Of a DNA stretch of 64,000 nt, positions 15,771 to 24,532 are shown one piece after another. The position numbers and the translations under genes were made by a program. Under the pieces are notes generated by a model that did no database searches, was not told where the DNA came from, and saw only the letters and a program-made list of their open reading frames with translations. Each line of letters opens with the position of its first letter. Position 1 is the first letter of the stretch. Origin of the DNA: Flavobacterium sharifuzzamanii (lineage in GTDB: Bacteria; Bacteroidota; Bacteroidia; Flavobacteriales; Flavobacteriaceae); contig NZ_QJGZ01000041.1 of the NCBI RefSeq assembly GCF_003254585.1, forward strand, positions 521,156 through 585,155. The letters run 5' to 3'.

Positions 15771-16583
15771 TTATACAATAAATATATTGGCAATATCAAC
15801 CACTTGTTGTGTTGTAAGTGGCTCATCATAAGCTTCTGAGCCTGCTGCAGCTCCAAAAGCGGCGGCAGTATTAAACCCAGCTTGCATGGTTACGCCTTCG
15901 CCATCATAAACTGCCTGTGTTGCTGCCGGCATGCCAGCGCCTCTTTCGGCATTAGAAATCCATCCTTTTAAGCCTCTTAGTCTTCTAACTTCAGAAGCAT
16001 GACGAGCTTCAACAGAATGAATCTGCAATGCAGCAGTCAATAAATCGGGTGTCGTTATCAAATTTGCGGCTTGCCCTTTATATGCTCTAACTCCTGTATC
16101 TTCAAAAGCTTGTGCCAAAGCTAAAAATGTTGGATAATCGTGAAAAGGATCAAATGCTCCACCCACAGTAAAGTCAAAAGTTGGTTTAGGAACAAAGTTC
16201 GGGCTTGCGGTACCGCCTAGGCCTGCAATTAAAAATTTGACATGATCAGATTCATGATCCGCAATCTGTTGGAATACTTTTAAATCGCGTCCGCCATTTT
16301 CAGAAGCTGGAATTACCCCAGAATCTAAAGCCATTGCGTAAAATTCGTTTTCAAGATACTCTAAGGTCAGGGCGAATTGTAAAGCTCCAATAGGAGTTGC
16401 CGGAGTTGCTGTGATGTCTTTTGCGAAAGCTTTATTGGTAAGAGCCGATAATCCGAAAGGAATTGATGCTAAGGCTAAATTTTTTCCAATATTTCCAAAC
16501 TGCGAAAAACTATCTCTGCGGGAACCAGTACTGTTCATTAAATTGTCATCAGTAAAGGATTCTATAAATTTTAAAATGTTCAT
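15771..16583 (-). CDS. Ferritin-like domain protein (Ferritin_2 type), probable exported
   Basis: The 270-residue protein has a twin-arginine-like N terminus (GSRRDSFSQF followed by a hydrophobic stretch and AFA), suggesting export. The four-helix ferritin-like core follows, with carboxylate/His pairs in EYLENEFY, DHESDHVKF, AFEDTGVRAY and HSVEARHASEVRR. Such residues could bind a di-metal centre. Relatives include desiccation-related proteins of unknown activity. Helix residues match those of the upstream paralogue, so the pair arose by duplication. The last about 60 residues are Ala/Gly-rich. Confidence 0.8.
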   Translation of the reverse strand: MNILKFIESFTDDNLMNSTGSRRDSFSQFGNIGKNLALASIPFGLSALTNKAFAKDITATPATPIGALQFALTLEYLENEFYAMALDSGVIPASENGGRDLKVFQQIADHESDHVKFLIAGLGGTASPNFVPKPTFDFTVGGAFDPFHDYPTFLALAQAFEDTGVRAYKGQAANLITTPDLLTAALQIHSVEARHASEVRRLRGLKGWISNAERGAGMPAATQAVYDGEGVTMQAGFNTAAAFGAAAGSEAYDEPLTTQQVVDIANIFIV

Positions 16584-16608
16584 AATTTCTAAGTTTTACT
16601 GGTTAAGA

Positions 16609-17355
16609 TTAAGGCAAGTATTTAGCTGTAAATTTTGTGGTAATAAAACCAGCAGCAATCGGCAGGATTTTAGAGGGATCTTTTGCGTCATCTAAACCGG
16701 TTGACATATTTACGATATCGTCTCCAGCAAAATCTTTAGAATTTGGGTTGATCAAACTTCTTATTGCTGATGCATGTCTGGCTTCAACGGAAACAATTTT
16801 CCCTGCTAATAATAAGTAATCTGCAGTTTTAATTAATTTTCCAGCTCCATTGTAAGCAGCAACACCTGTGTCTTCAAGAGCTTTTGCAGTAGCTAAAACT
16901 TCGTTACGGCTATTAAAATTTAAAGAGCCATATGTAAAAGACAAAGTCGGAAGCAATTGAGAACTAGGATCGGGAAGTGCGCCAGTCAAAGCTGCTTTGA
17001 AAAAATCTCTGTGAACTACTTCATGATGATATAAGTCGGTCAAAACTTGACGCTCAGTGTCATTAAATACAGTATTAAAGCTTGTAGAATTTACAACCTT
17101 AGTATAAAAGTCCGCTTCTAGCTGCTCTAGAGCGTAAGCGTAAGTGAGAACGCCAAAGTCACCTGAGCCTAGGTCAAAAACGCCATTTCTGACTCCTGGC
17201 AAAGATGTGTCCTCCATATTGTTGTTATCGTCATTATCGCTGCAGCCAGCAAGAACCAAACCTGTGGTAACTAATGTTAATCCACTGAGCTTAAGAAAGC
17301 TCCTTCTGCTATTCAGTGAAGGGTCAACTTCATGAATTTTAACTTCGTTTTTCAT
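16609..17355 (-). CDS. Ferritin-like domain Tat lipoprotein
   Basis: This is the paralogue upstream of the previous gene (25-base gap). From the ATG at 17353-17355 the protein is 248 residues with a clear Tat motif SRRSFLKLSG, a hydrophobic stretch, and a lipobox VLAGC. It is therefore exported folded and probably lipid-anchored. The ferritin-like core has EQLEADFYTK, YHHEVVHRDFF, ALEDTGVAAYNG and VSVEARHASAIRS. Upstream in-frame starts at 17391 and 17481 would bury the signal and are less likely. Transport through Tat fits a cofactor-bearing protein; metal type is unknown. Confidence 0.82.
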   Translation of the reverse strand: MKNEVKIHEVDPSLNSRRSFLKLSGLTLVTTGLVLAGCSDNDDNNNMEDTSLPGVRNGVFDLGSGDFGVLTYAYALEQLEADFYTKVVNSTSFNTVFNDTERQVLTDLYHHEVVHRDFFKAALTGALPDPSSQLLPTLSFTYGSLNFNSRNEVLATAKALEDTGVAAYNGAGKLIKTADYLLLAGKIVSVEARHASAIRSLINPNSKDFAGDDIVNMSTGLDDAKDPSKILPIAAGFITTKFTAKYLP

Positions 17356-17376
17356 AATCAAGTTTTTTATTAGGTT

Positions 17377-17398
17377 AACAACATTGGCCATAGTTGTT
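17377..17398. promoter_or_regulatory. Palindrome upstream of the ferritin-like genes
   Basis: AACAAC and GTTGTT arms flank a central TTGGCCA, so 18 of 22 positions are symmetric. It ends 21 bases before the Tat-ferritin start codon, a plausible position for an operator, perhaps for the adjacent LacI-family regulator. Function is inferred. Confidence 0.4.
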
Positions 17399-17505
17399 TG
17401 GTATTTAATTATTAACGAAATTTTAGGAGATGCGGTTTCAGAAAAATCTTCTTTTATAGATTTTTTTCGAATACGTGGCATAATTTGAAAGACAAATGGT
17501 TGTTT

Positions 17506-17549
17506 TTTGTTTTATTTTCGGTAATTCTACTATATTTGTATTAATTACA
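17506..17549 (+). promoter_or_regulatory. Promoter and possible operator of the LacI-family gene
   Basis: TTTG (17506-17509) and TATATTTG (17531-17538) are 21 bases apart, fitting the flavobacterial promoter pattern. Transcription should start near 17543. The imperfect palindrome TGTATTAATTACA (17537-17549) overlaps that point and could be an autoregulatory site, although it lacks the central CG of many LacI-family operators. Confidence 0.65.
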
Positions 17550-17562
17550 TAAACTTTTATAG

Positions 17563-18588
17563 ATGAAAGCTAAAGCAACTCTAAAACAAATTGCGAAAGA
17601 ACTAGGAGTTTCTGTGTCAACAGTGTCTAAAGCATTGAATGACAGTCCAGAAATTAGTGAGCAAACGAAGGTTAAGATTAAGGAGTATGCCAAACTCAAA
17701 AATTATAAGCCGAATGTTATTGGTCTAAATTTAAAAAATCGTAAAACCAAAACGATAGGAGTGATTATTCCTAATATTCTAAATTCTTTCTTCGCGAAAG
17801 TTTTTAGCGGTATTGAGAAAGTTGCCGATAAGAAAGGATATAATGTAATTACTTGTATTTCTAACGAATCTTTAGAAAAGGAAATTCATACACTTGAAAT
17901 GTTGAGTAACGGAACCATTGACGGATTTATTCTTTCGGTTTCTGAAGAAGCTCAAAAACTTCAAGATTATAATCATTTTTCTGAAATAATTAACGACGGA
18001 ACACCAATCGTGATGTTTGATCGTATTGCTGATGAAGTAGATTGTGACAAAGTTGTTGTAGATGATTTCGATTCTGCATTAAATTCGACACAACATTTAA
18101 TTAATCTTGGATGTAAAAATATTGCTTTAATATCTTCTGTGGATAATTTGAGCGTTGGAAAATTAAGAGCTGACGGATATTTGAAAGCTTTAAAAGACAA
18201 TAATATTCCGGTAAACGAAAAAATCATCCTTCGTACCGATTCTGAAGAAGATATGAAAAGTAAAATTGATGCAATTTTTGACAATAAAATTGATGGAATT
18301 TTTGCTTTGGACGAAAATGATTCGGTTGCAGCATTACGAGTAAGTTTGAAAAAAGGATACAAAGTTCCAGAAGATATTTCGATTATTGGTTTTGCAGACG
18401 GAATTTTAGCTTCAAGACGTTTGTCACCAAGTTTGACTACAGTAAGTCAGCATGGTGTTGAAATTGGAGAAGTTGCTGCGAAAAGATTAATCGAAAGATT
18501 AGAAGAACCAGAAGGAACAGTTTCAGAATACGAAACAATTGTCATCAAGACTAAATTGAAAGAACGAGAATCTACTCGAAAAAAATAA
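17563..18588 (+). CDS. LacI-family transcriptional regulator
   Basis: The 341-residue protein opens with the LacI helix-turn-helix (TLKQIAKELGVSVSTVSKALN, residues 6-26) and the hinge region near NYKPNVIGLNLK. A periplasmic-binding-protein-like effector domain follows (about 60-335: TIGVIIPNILNSFFAKVFSGIE, DGFILSVS, FDRIADEVDCDKVVVDD, IIGFADG). Such regulators usually sense sugars. No sugar gene adjoins; the divergent neighbours encode ferritin-like exported proteins. The ligand and targets are unknown. Confidence 0.93.
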   Translation: MKAKATLKQIAKELGVSVSTVSKALNDSPEISEQTKVKIKEYAKLKNYKPNVIGLNLKNRKTKTIGVIIPNILNSFFAKVFSGIEKVADKKGYNVITCISNESLEKEIHTLEMLSNGTIDGFILSVSEEAQKLQDYNHFSEIINDGTPIVMFDRIADEVDCDKVVVDDFDSALNSTQHLINLGCKNIALISSVDNLSVGKLRADGYLKALKDNNIPVNEKIILRTDSEEDMKSKIDAIFDNKIDGIFALDENDSVAALRVSLKKGYKVPEDISIIGFADGILASRRLSPSLTTVSQHGVEIGEVAAKRLIERLEEPEGTVSEYETIVIKTKLKERESTRKK

Positions 18589-18589
18589 T

Positions 18590-18623
18590 AAAAAAACCAT
18601 CAGTTTTCGCTGATGGTTTTTTT
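18590..18623. terminator. Bidirectional terminator after the LacI-family gene
   Basis: AAAAAACCATCAG pairs with CTGATGGTTTTTT around a 6-base loop (18604-18609). It serves the LacI-family gene on the plus strand and the convergent hypothetical gene whose stop is at 18625. Confidence 0.92.
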
Positions 18624-18624
18624 A

Positions 18625-19017
18625 TTATAGGCTTTCTTGAATGTATTTTATTAGATAAACAAATATAATTACGGAAATAAGAGTAATTCTAAAAGTTTTT
18701 TGTTGTTTTGCTTTTAAGGTATAACCGTCCTTTTTTAATTCCCATGTAAATAATAATTCAAATAAAGTGCTTTTGGGTTTAAGTAGAAAATCTGTAATTT
18801 GATAGCTTTTGTTTGCTTTTCTTAATCTTTCCTCTTCTTCTTTTAGTTCAGACAATTTTATAGCTTTATCTATTTCTGAAGTATCTACATTTCTATTGGA
18901 TAATTCATATTTGGCAAGATAAGCTGCATCGCGATTCCATTTTTTAGGAGATCCTACAATGTCTAATAACTGTTGCGTTGTTCTTGTTTTTATGGGAGGT
19001 TTAAAATTGTCAATCAT
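18625..19017 (-). CDS. Hypothetical protein with C-terminal membrane anchor
   Basis: I do not recognise this 130-residue protein. Its first half is charged, with a probable helical stretch (SEIDKAIKLSELKEEEERLRK). The end holds one hydrophobic segment (ITLISVIIFVYLIKYI) that could anchor it as a tail-anchored or small inner-membrane protein. It starts 2 bases after the stop of the upstream hypothetical gene, so the two are co-transcribed and probably translationally coupled. Confidence 0.6.
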   Translation of the reverse strand: MIDNFKPPIKTRTTQQLLDIVGSPKKWNRDAAYLAKYELSNRNVDTSEIDKAIKLSELKEEEERLRKANKSYQITDFLLKPKSTLFELLFTWELKKDGYTLKAKQQKTFRITLISVIIFVYLIKYIQESL

Positions 19018-19019
19018 TT

Positions 19020-20138
19020 CTATTTAAGGTTATATAAGAATTTTGGATTTTTGTATTTCTTCAATTTCTCAAAAGGAACTAAAAAAGATTCTTCACAAGA
19101 TCTTGCTGCTCTATAAAAAATAGGAGTAAATTCAATTCCTTTTTCTGTGTAATTCCAAGAAGGAAAATCCCAATATTCTTCATTGGTATAATCACAATAA
19201 TCATCTTCATTTTTTGGTTTTTCAAAATGTTCCTGAGAGTTAATTACAGCCAGTAATTTTGGTGCAAAATAAGTGCTTCTGTATTTTGAAAAAGCATCAA
19301 AATTATTCTCTTTGTCACCAGTTACGCTTTTGTCAAAAGCTAGAATATCATCAATTCCATATTGTTTTCCGTTGTTTAAATCAATAAGATAACCGCTGCT
19401 TCCGAAATCTGGATGAGCTCCTCCGCAGTCCCAAAACATCGAAACTTGAAAACCTAATAAATCATTATTTAGAAAGTTAATTGTTGTATTTCCTTCAATG
19501 CCTTTTCCTTGGCTGTATTCAAAACTAGAGGCGCAATTAAGCTGAGATAATGTATTTTCAATATGTATGCTTTCTAAGATCGGATTAATCAAAGCCTTGT
19601 TTTTTTCAGAAAAATTGTTCCCTAATCTAAAAAAATCAGAATCGCAATGTTTTTCAGAATACCAAACAAATTCTTTATTGTTGTAAAGTGTGGTTTTCTG
19701 TTTTTTAAATTCTAGAAATTTATATTTTACTAGATTAAGACGTTCATCCTCAAATCTAATTTTGAGATTTGATTTGTAATTATCAAAATTTACTGGTTCA
19801 AGATGAACAGTCAATTGTTTTTCTTTAGCATCATACCAGAATCCATCAAAATTATTGCCCGATTTTTTCAGGTAGAATTTCTCAGTAATATTATCGCCAG
19901 GTTTAAAGTAGAAAGTAAAATTATTGCTGTCTTTAAGTTTTCCTTCCAGCTTAATATCTTTTAATGAACTTTTATAGAAATATACGGCATTGAGATTATT
20001 CTCGTTATCTGAGTTGTAGACCTGAACAGTCATGAAAATAGTGCTTTTGCCTAAAGTTCCTTCTAGATAATAAATTTTGCTCTGACAAATTGCAATTGTT
20101 GAATAAAGCAGAAATAGGTATAAGAGATATTTCTTCAT
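19020..20138 (-). CDS. Secreted protein with DUF3298/RsiV-like C-terminal domain
   Basis: From the ATG at 20136-20138 the product is 372 residues with a signal peptide (MKKYLLYLFLLYSTIAICQS). A longer reading to 20189 is excluded because a -7 promoter element overlaps that start. The middle contains a Cys-containing beta-rich region, and the motif CGGAHPDFGSSGYLIDLNNG, followed by YGIDDIL, resembles the DUF3298 domain of RsiV-like proteins. In other bacteria that domain binds lysozyme or is found in periplasmic proteins of unknown role. No sigma factor gene is adjacent. Confidence 0.65.
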   Translation of the reverse strand: MKKYLLYLFLLYSTIAICQSKIYYLEGTLGKSTIFMTVQVYNSDNENNLNAVYFYKSSLKDIKLEGKLKDSNNFTFYFKPGDNITEKFYLKKSGNNFDGFWYDAKEKQLTVHLEPVNFDNYKSNLKIRFEDERLNLVKYKFLEFKKQKTTLYNNKEFVWYSEKHCDSDFFRLGNNFSEKNKALINPILESIHIENTLSQLNCASSFEYSQGKGIEGNTTINFLNNDLLGFQVSMFWDCGGAHPDFGSSGYLIDLNNGKQYGIDDILAFDKSVTGDKENNFDAFSKYRSTYFAPKLLAVINSQEHFEKPKNEDDYCDYTNEEYWDFPSWNYTEKGIEFTPIFYRAARSCEESFLVPFEKLKKYKNPKFLYNLK

Positions 20139-20186
20139 TTTACTTTCTTTTAAATCTTTAAAGGTTGTTATGAGTTGTAAATGTAG

Positions 20187-20194
20187 CAAAAGTA
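20187..20194 (-). promoter_or_regulatory. -7 promoter element of the DUF3298-like gene
   Basis: On the minus strand TACTTTTG fits TAnnTTTG. Transcription would begin near 20183, 45 bases before the chosen start codon. No good -33 TTG is present at the right distance, so confidence is moderate. Confidence 0.5.
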
Positions 20195-20223
20195 ATATTC
20201 TTACAATGTCACTTTTAGTGATT

Positions 20224-20256
20224 AAAAAAAGCCATTCAATTTGAATGGCTTTTTTA
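20224..20256 (-). terminator. Terminator downstream of polA
   Basis: GCCATTCA (20231-20238) pairs with TGAATGGC (20242-20249) around a 3-base loop. The A/T runs on both sides add further pairs and give a T-run on the minus strand. It lies 17 bases after the polA stop. Confidence 0.9.
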
Positions 20257-20272
20257 ATATGAATAATATTTT

Positions 20273-23110
20273 TTAGTGAGCTTCTAACCAGTCTTTTCCT
20301 AAACCGAGTTCAACCTCTAAAGGAACCGACATTTTAAAAGCATTTTCCATTTCGTGTTTAATCATTGGCTGGATTTTTTCGAGTTCGTCGTTATGAACAT
20401 CGAACACAAGCTCATCATGCACTTGAAGTAACATTTTAGATTTCCAGTTTTCGTCACGAAGTTTTTTATGAATGTTGATCATGGCAATTTTGATCACATC
20501 GGCAGCACTTCCTTGAATTGGCGCATTTACAGCATTTCGTTCTGCTGCACTTCTTACAACAGCATTAGCAGAATTAATGTCTTTTAAATAACGGCGACGA
20601 CCTAAAATAGTTTGTACGTAACCTTTTTCACGAGCAAATTCAACTTGTTCTGAAATATAAGATTTGAGACGTGGATATGTTTTGTAATATGCATCGATCA
20701 AAGCAGCACTTTCGCTTCTAGAAAGTGAAGTTTGGCTACTTAAACCAAAGGCAGAAACACCATAGATAATTCCGAAGTTTACTGTTTTTGCATTGCTTCT
20801 TTGTTCACGAGAAACTTCTTCAAGAGCAACATTAAAAACCTTTGCAGCGGTTGCTCTGTGAATGTCTTCTCCATTTTGGAAAGCTTTAATCATATTTTCT
20901 TCTCCACTTAGAGCTGCAATAATTCGCAATTCGATTTGAGAGTAATCGGCAGAGATCAAAGTGTGGTTTTCATCGCGAGCGACAAAAGCTTTACGAATCT
21001 GACGGCCTCTTTCAGTACGAATCGGGATGTTCTGTAAGTTCGGATTATTAGAACTCAAACGTCCTGTTGCAGCAACTGCCTGCATATAATCGGTATGAAC
21101 GCGTAAGGTCTTTTTGTCAACTTGTTCTGGTAAAGCTAAAATATAAGTGCTTTGCAGTTTTACCATTTGTCTCCAATCCAAGATATCTTTTACGATTGGA
21201 TTATCATTGGCTAAATAAGTCAAAACTTCTTCGCCAGTTGCATATTGCCCAGTTTTAGTTTTCTTTTGTTTTGCTCCGCCAATTTTAAGTTTGTCGAACA
21301 AAATATCTCCTAATTGTTTTGGAGAAGCCAAATTGAATTTCTCACCAGCTGTTTCGTAAATTTTCTGTTCCAAAGATTTGATTTCAACATCCATTTCTTT
21401 CGACATTTGATTTAAGAAATCAACATCAAGACGAATACCTTCCATTTCCATATCGGCCAAAACACTTACTAAAGGAATTTCGATTTCATCAAATAACTTT
21501 TTGGTTTCAGTTTTGTCTAATTGAGTTGTGAAGATTTCTTTCAATTGTAACGTAATATCGGCATCTTCTGCAGCATATTCTTTAATATCTTCCAAAGGAA
21601 CGTCACGCATATTAAGCTGATTTTTTCCTTTTTTACCAATTAAAGTCTCAATTGATTTTGGAGAATATTTCAAATATGTTTCTGCTAAAATATCCATATT
21701 ATGACGCATATCTGGATTAATCAAATAATGCGCAATCATTGTATCAAAAAGTTTTCCTTTTACGGTAACACCATAATTAGAAAGAATTTTTAAATCGTAT
21801 TTTAAATTTTGTCCGATTTTCTCAATATTTTCATTTTCAAAAAACGGAACAAATTTTTCTACCAAAGCTTTTGCTTCTTCCTGATTTTCTGGAAACGGAA
21901 CATAAAATGCTTTTCCTTTTTCATAAGAGAAAGACATTCCGACCAATTCTGCGTGCAGAGCATCGATTCCTGTAGTTTCTGTATCAAAGCAAACTGAAGT
22001 CTGTTTTTGTAAATTCTGTAAAAGCATTTTAATACCTAAATCGCCTTGAATGATTTGGTAAAAATGCTCTGTATTTTCTAAAGTGTTATAGAAAGAAGTT
22101 CTTGGAGCATCTGTATCTTCTTCTGCATCAGTACCTCCAAAAAGATCAAATTGGTCTTCATTTTTAGCAGCAGCTTTTTTAGCTGGTTTTGCATCTGTAG
22201 CTGTAGTAGCAGTCTGAGCTCCATCTGCTTTAAATAAATTATCAAACTGCTCAGCCATTCTTCTGAATTCTAATTCTTGAAAAATAGCATCTGTTTTTTC
22301 AATATCTGGGCGAGAAAGCTCATAATCTTCTTCATTAAAAGTAACATCGCAATCTGTAATAATTGCGGCCAGTTTTTTAGAAAGAATACCTTTTTCTTTA
22401 TTAGCTTCGATATTCTCTTTCATTTTGCCTTTTAGCTTGTCTGTATTAGCCAAAAGATTTTCCATAGAGCCAAACTCTTTTAGGAATTTTTTAGCCGTTA
22501 CTTCTCCAACACCAGGCAATCCAGGAATATTATCGACAGCATCACCCATCATTCCAAGAAAATCAATTACTTGCTCTGGTCTTTCTATTTCAAATTTTGC
22601 CAAAACCTCAGGAACTCCCCAAATTTCGATTCCGTTACCCATTCGAGCTGGTTTGTACATAAAGATATTTTCAGAAACCAATTGTGCAAAATCTTTATCG
22701 GGTGTTACCATAAATACCTGATAGTTCTGTTTTTCAGCTTGCTTGGCAATTGTTCCAATTAAATCATCGGCTTCGCAACCTGCAAGTTCAATAATCGGAA
22801 TATGCATGGCTCTTAATAATTCTTGAATATAGGGAACTGCAATCTTAATTGCTTCTGGAGTTTCGTCTCTGTTCGCTTTGTAATCAACAAACATTTCTGA
22901 CCTTACATGACTACCGCCTTTATCAAAAGCAACGGCCAAATGATCTGGTTTTTCTCTTTTAATAACATCTAAAAGTGAGTTCATAAAACCCATAATTGCA
23001 GATGTATCCATTCCTTTTGAGTTGATTCTCGGGTTTTTTATAAAAGCATAATAACCACGAAAAATTAATGCATAAGCATCTAGAAGAAAAAGGCGTTTTT
23101 GAGTTGACAT
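20273..23110 (-). CDS. polA: DNA polymerase I
   Basis: PolA fills gaps and removes RNA primers. From the ATG at 23108-23110 (MSTQKRLFLLDAYALIFRGYYAF) it has 945 residues. The order is a 5'-3' exonuclease (about 1-290, with YKANRDETPE and GMMGDAVDNIPGLPGVG), a 3'-5' exonuclease (about 350-540), and the family-A polymerase. In the proofreading domain the acidic residues DTETTG and YAAEDADITLQL are present, so proofreading is likely active. Polymerase motifs A (DYSQIELRIIA), B (RSNAKTVNFGIIYG) and C (QVHDELVFDV) are intact. A 54-base longer in-frame start to 23164 adds a sequence unlike PolA. Confidence 0.97.
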   Translation of the reverse strand: MSTQKRLFLLDAYALIFRGYYAFIKNPRINSKGMDTSAIMGFMNSLLDVIKREKPDHLAVAFDKGGSHVRSEMFVDYKANRDETPEAIKIAVPYIQELLRAMHIPIIELAGCEADDLIGTIAKQAEKQNYQVFMVTPDKDFAQLVSENIFMYKPARMGNGIEIWGVPEVLAKFEIERPEQVIDFLGMMGDAVDNIPGLPGVGEVTAKKFLKEFGSMENLLANTDKLKGKMKENIEANKEKGILSKKLAAIITDCDVTFNEEDYELSRPDIEKTDAIFQELEFRRMAEQFDNLFKADGAQTATTATDAKPAKKAAAKNEDQFDLFGGTDAEEDTDAPRTSFYNTLENTEHFYQIIQGDLGIKMLLQNLQKQTSVCFDTETTGIDALHAELVGMSFSYEKGKAFYVPFPENQEEAKALVEKFVPFFENENIEKIGQNLKYDLKILSNYGVTVKGKLFDTMIAHYLINPDMRHNMDILAETYLKYSPKSIETLIGKKGKNQLNMRDVPLEDIKEYAAEDADITLQLKEIFTTQLDKTETKKLFDEIEIPLVSVLADMEMEGIRLDVDFLNQMSKEMDVEIKSLEQKIYETAGEKFNLASPKQLGDILFDKLKIGGAKQKKTKTGQYATGEEVLTYLANDNPIVKDILDWRQMVKLQSTYILALPEQVDKKTLRVHTDYMQAVAATGRLSSNNPNLQNIPIRTERGRQIRKAFVARDENHTLISADYSQIELRIIAALSGEENMIKAFQNGEDIHRATAAKVFNVALEEVSREQRSNAKTVNFGIIYGVSAFGLSSQTSLSRSESAALIDAYYKTYPRLKSYISEQVEFAREKGYVQTILGRRRYLKDINSANAVVRSAAERNAVNAPIQGSAADVIKIAMINIHKKLRDENWKSKMLLQVHDELVFDVHNDELEKIQPMIKHEMENAFKMSVPLEVELGLGKDWLEAH

Positions 23111-23172
23111 ATTAAAAATATTAGTCTGTAAAAATAAACAATTGAGGTTGCAAAAATTAATCAAAAAAGAAA

Positions 23173-23311
23173 TTTTTTACCATATAGGCTATATAAATTC
23201 ATTTTGGCTGAGATGCACCTGTAGAGACACACTTGTAGAGACGCATTGCAGTGCGTCTACATATTTGTGAAGAGTTTTTAAATGAACTTATATAACTTAT
23301 ATGGTAAAAAA
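23173..23311. repeat. MITE-like element with long terminal inverted repeats upstream of polA
   Basis: Left arm 23173-23204 and right arm 23280-23311 are complementary at 29 of 32 positions (TTTTTTACCATATA and so on). The 75-base core carries direct TGTAGAGACRC words and the palindrome GTAGAGACGCA-TTGCAG-TGCGTCTAC (23235-23260). It has no coding capacity. The long, imperfect TIRs and internal palindrome resemble a small non-autonomous repeat; no target-site duplication was convincingly seen. Confidence 0.75.
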
Positions 23312-23356
23312 ACTCAAAGCGTTAATATCAAGTTAAAATTTTTTATTCAGGGATTT

Positions 23357-23391
23357 CTTCATTTTGGCTTCATTTTCAGAAGGTAATTTTG
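23357..23391 (+). promoter_or_regulatory. Tandem CTTCATTT boxes and -7 element upstream of first small exported protein
   Basis: CTTCATTT occurs at 23357-23364 and 23368-23375, exactly 11 bp apart. Eight bases after the second copy comes TAATTTTG (23384-23391), fitting the TAnnTTTG -7 element. The repeats therefore occupy the -33 region, as expected for activation by an OmpR/PhoB-type regulator dimer. The same layout precedes the paralogous small gene at 25889-25923. Transcription would start near 23395, 39 bases before the ATG. Confidence 0.75.
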
Positions 23392-23433
23392 ATCTGTAAA
23401 ATAAAAGGTATTAATTCATAAATATTAGAAATC

Positions 23434-23661
23434 ATGAGAAATTTATTAATGTTACTAGTGGCAGTTTTAGGAACAAGTGCAATGGTTCACGCATTTCCTG
23501 CAAAAGATGGAAAAACAGCTCCAGCAAAAGAAGTGAAAGCTACAAAACATCCTAAACACAAATCTGATAAAAAAGCAAAAACTGTAAAAGCGGAAGCTCC
23601 AAAAACAGAAGCTGCAAAACCAATGGCGCCGAAAGCAGAAACTGCAAAAGCTAAAAAATAG
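23434..23661 (+). CDS. Small exported Lys/Ala-rich protein (Asr-like), paralogue of 25966-26148
   Basis: The 75-residue product has a signal peptide (MRNLLMLLVAVLGTSAMVHA) and a mature part made almost entirely of Lys, Ala, Pro, Thr and Glu, with the words KAEAPKTEA and APKAETAKAKK. It is strongly basic and probably unfolded. It shares signal-peptide spacing (LLVAVLGT), EVKxTKH and KAEAPKTEA with the protein downstream of the histidine kinase. The composition resembles enterobacterial acid-shock protein Asr, but low-complexity similarity is weak evidence of homology. Confidence 0.75.
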   Translation: MRNLLMLLVAVLGTSAMVHAFPAKDGKTAPAKEVKATKHPKHKSDKKAKTVKAEAPKTEAAKPMAPKAETAKAKK

Positions 23662-23738
23662 TAATTGCTCTCGTTTTGTTTTCGAAGCATTGTAACGAAG
23701 GCAAAACAGGAATAATGATTATGAGAATGCGATTGAAT

Positions 23739-23769
23739 AAGCTGATGAAGAAATTTATCAGCTTTTTTT
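23739..23769 (+). terminator. Terminator after the first small exported protein
   Basis: AAGCTGAT (23739-23746) pairs with ATCAGCTT (23757-23764), followed by a T-run to 23769. It lies 78 bases downstream of the small gene and 79 bases before the response regulator, separating the two transcripts. Confidence 0.85.
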
Positions 23770-23847
23770 CATTCGTTAATTTTTTAATAATGTGCAGCTG
23801 GATTTTTGATAATTGATTAATTTTAGTTGTGCTTAAATGCTTTGTTT

Positions 23848-24522
23848 ATGAATGTTTTAATAGTTGAGGATAATAAAGAACTTGCTGTAGAAGTTTACGA
23901 TTTTCTGTGCAATGCAGGTTATATCTGTAAAATTGCAAATAATTGTGCTGATGCATTGGAAGAATTTGGGAGCAATGATTATGATGCCATGCTGTTGGAT
24001 CTTGGTTTGCCTGATGGTGATGGTTTTGAGGTTTTGCGGGCGATTCGAAAAACAAAATCAAAAATTGCAGTAATTGTCCTTACAGCGCGCGGAGAATTGG
24101 ATGACAGGATTAACGGACTTCATCTTGGAGCCGATGATTATTTGACAAAACCTTTTGCCTTGACAGAATTGGGAGCAAGATTGTTTGCTGTGATTCGCAG
24201 GATTCATGGTTTCACTTTAAACAATTTAAGTATTCATGGTTTTTTATTGCAACTTCAAGATTATAAAGTGAGTTTTGATGAAATTCCCTTAAGTCTCACT
24301 AAAAAAGAATTTGATATTTTTCAGTATTTAGTTCTCAATAAAAACCGAGTTATTACAAGGTTACAATTGACCGAGCATATTTGGGGCGATATTCTAGAAG
24401 TCAATTCAGATTCTAACTTTATAGATGTCCATGTTCGAAATCTTCGAAAAAAATTAGACAAACATACTTCGATAGATTGGTTTGAAACTGTTAGAAATGT
24501 GGGTTATCGTATAAACGAATAA
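23848..24522 (+). CDS. OmpR-family response regulator
   Basis: From the ATG at 23848 the protein is 224 residues. The receiver domain (1-115) has the acidic pair E7-D8, phospho-acceptor Asp51 (LLDLGLPDGDG), Thr/Ser switch in VIVLTARGE and Lys in LTKPFAL. The winged-helix DNA-binding domain (about 125-222) includes LTKKEFDIFQYLVLNKNRV, the recognition-helix region and VHVRNLRKKLD, ending TVRNVGYRINE. OmpR-family dimers bind direct repeats about 11 bp apart, exactly the spacing seen upstream of both flanking small genes. The kinase gene follows after 10 bases. Confidence 0.94.
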   Translation: MNVLIVEDNKELAVEVYDFLCNAGYICKIANNCADALEEFGSNDYDAMLLDLGLPDGDGFEVLRAIRKTKSKIAVIVLTARGELDDRINGLHLGADDYLTKPFALTELGARLFAVIRRIHGFTLNNLSIHGFLLQLQDYKVSFDEIPLSLTKKEFDIFQYLVLNKNRVITRLQLTEHIWGDILEVNSDSNFIDVHVRNLRKKLDKHTSIDWFETVRNVGYRINE

Positions 24523-24532
24523 ATTTATTCTT

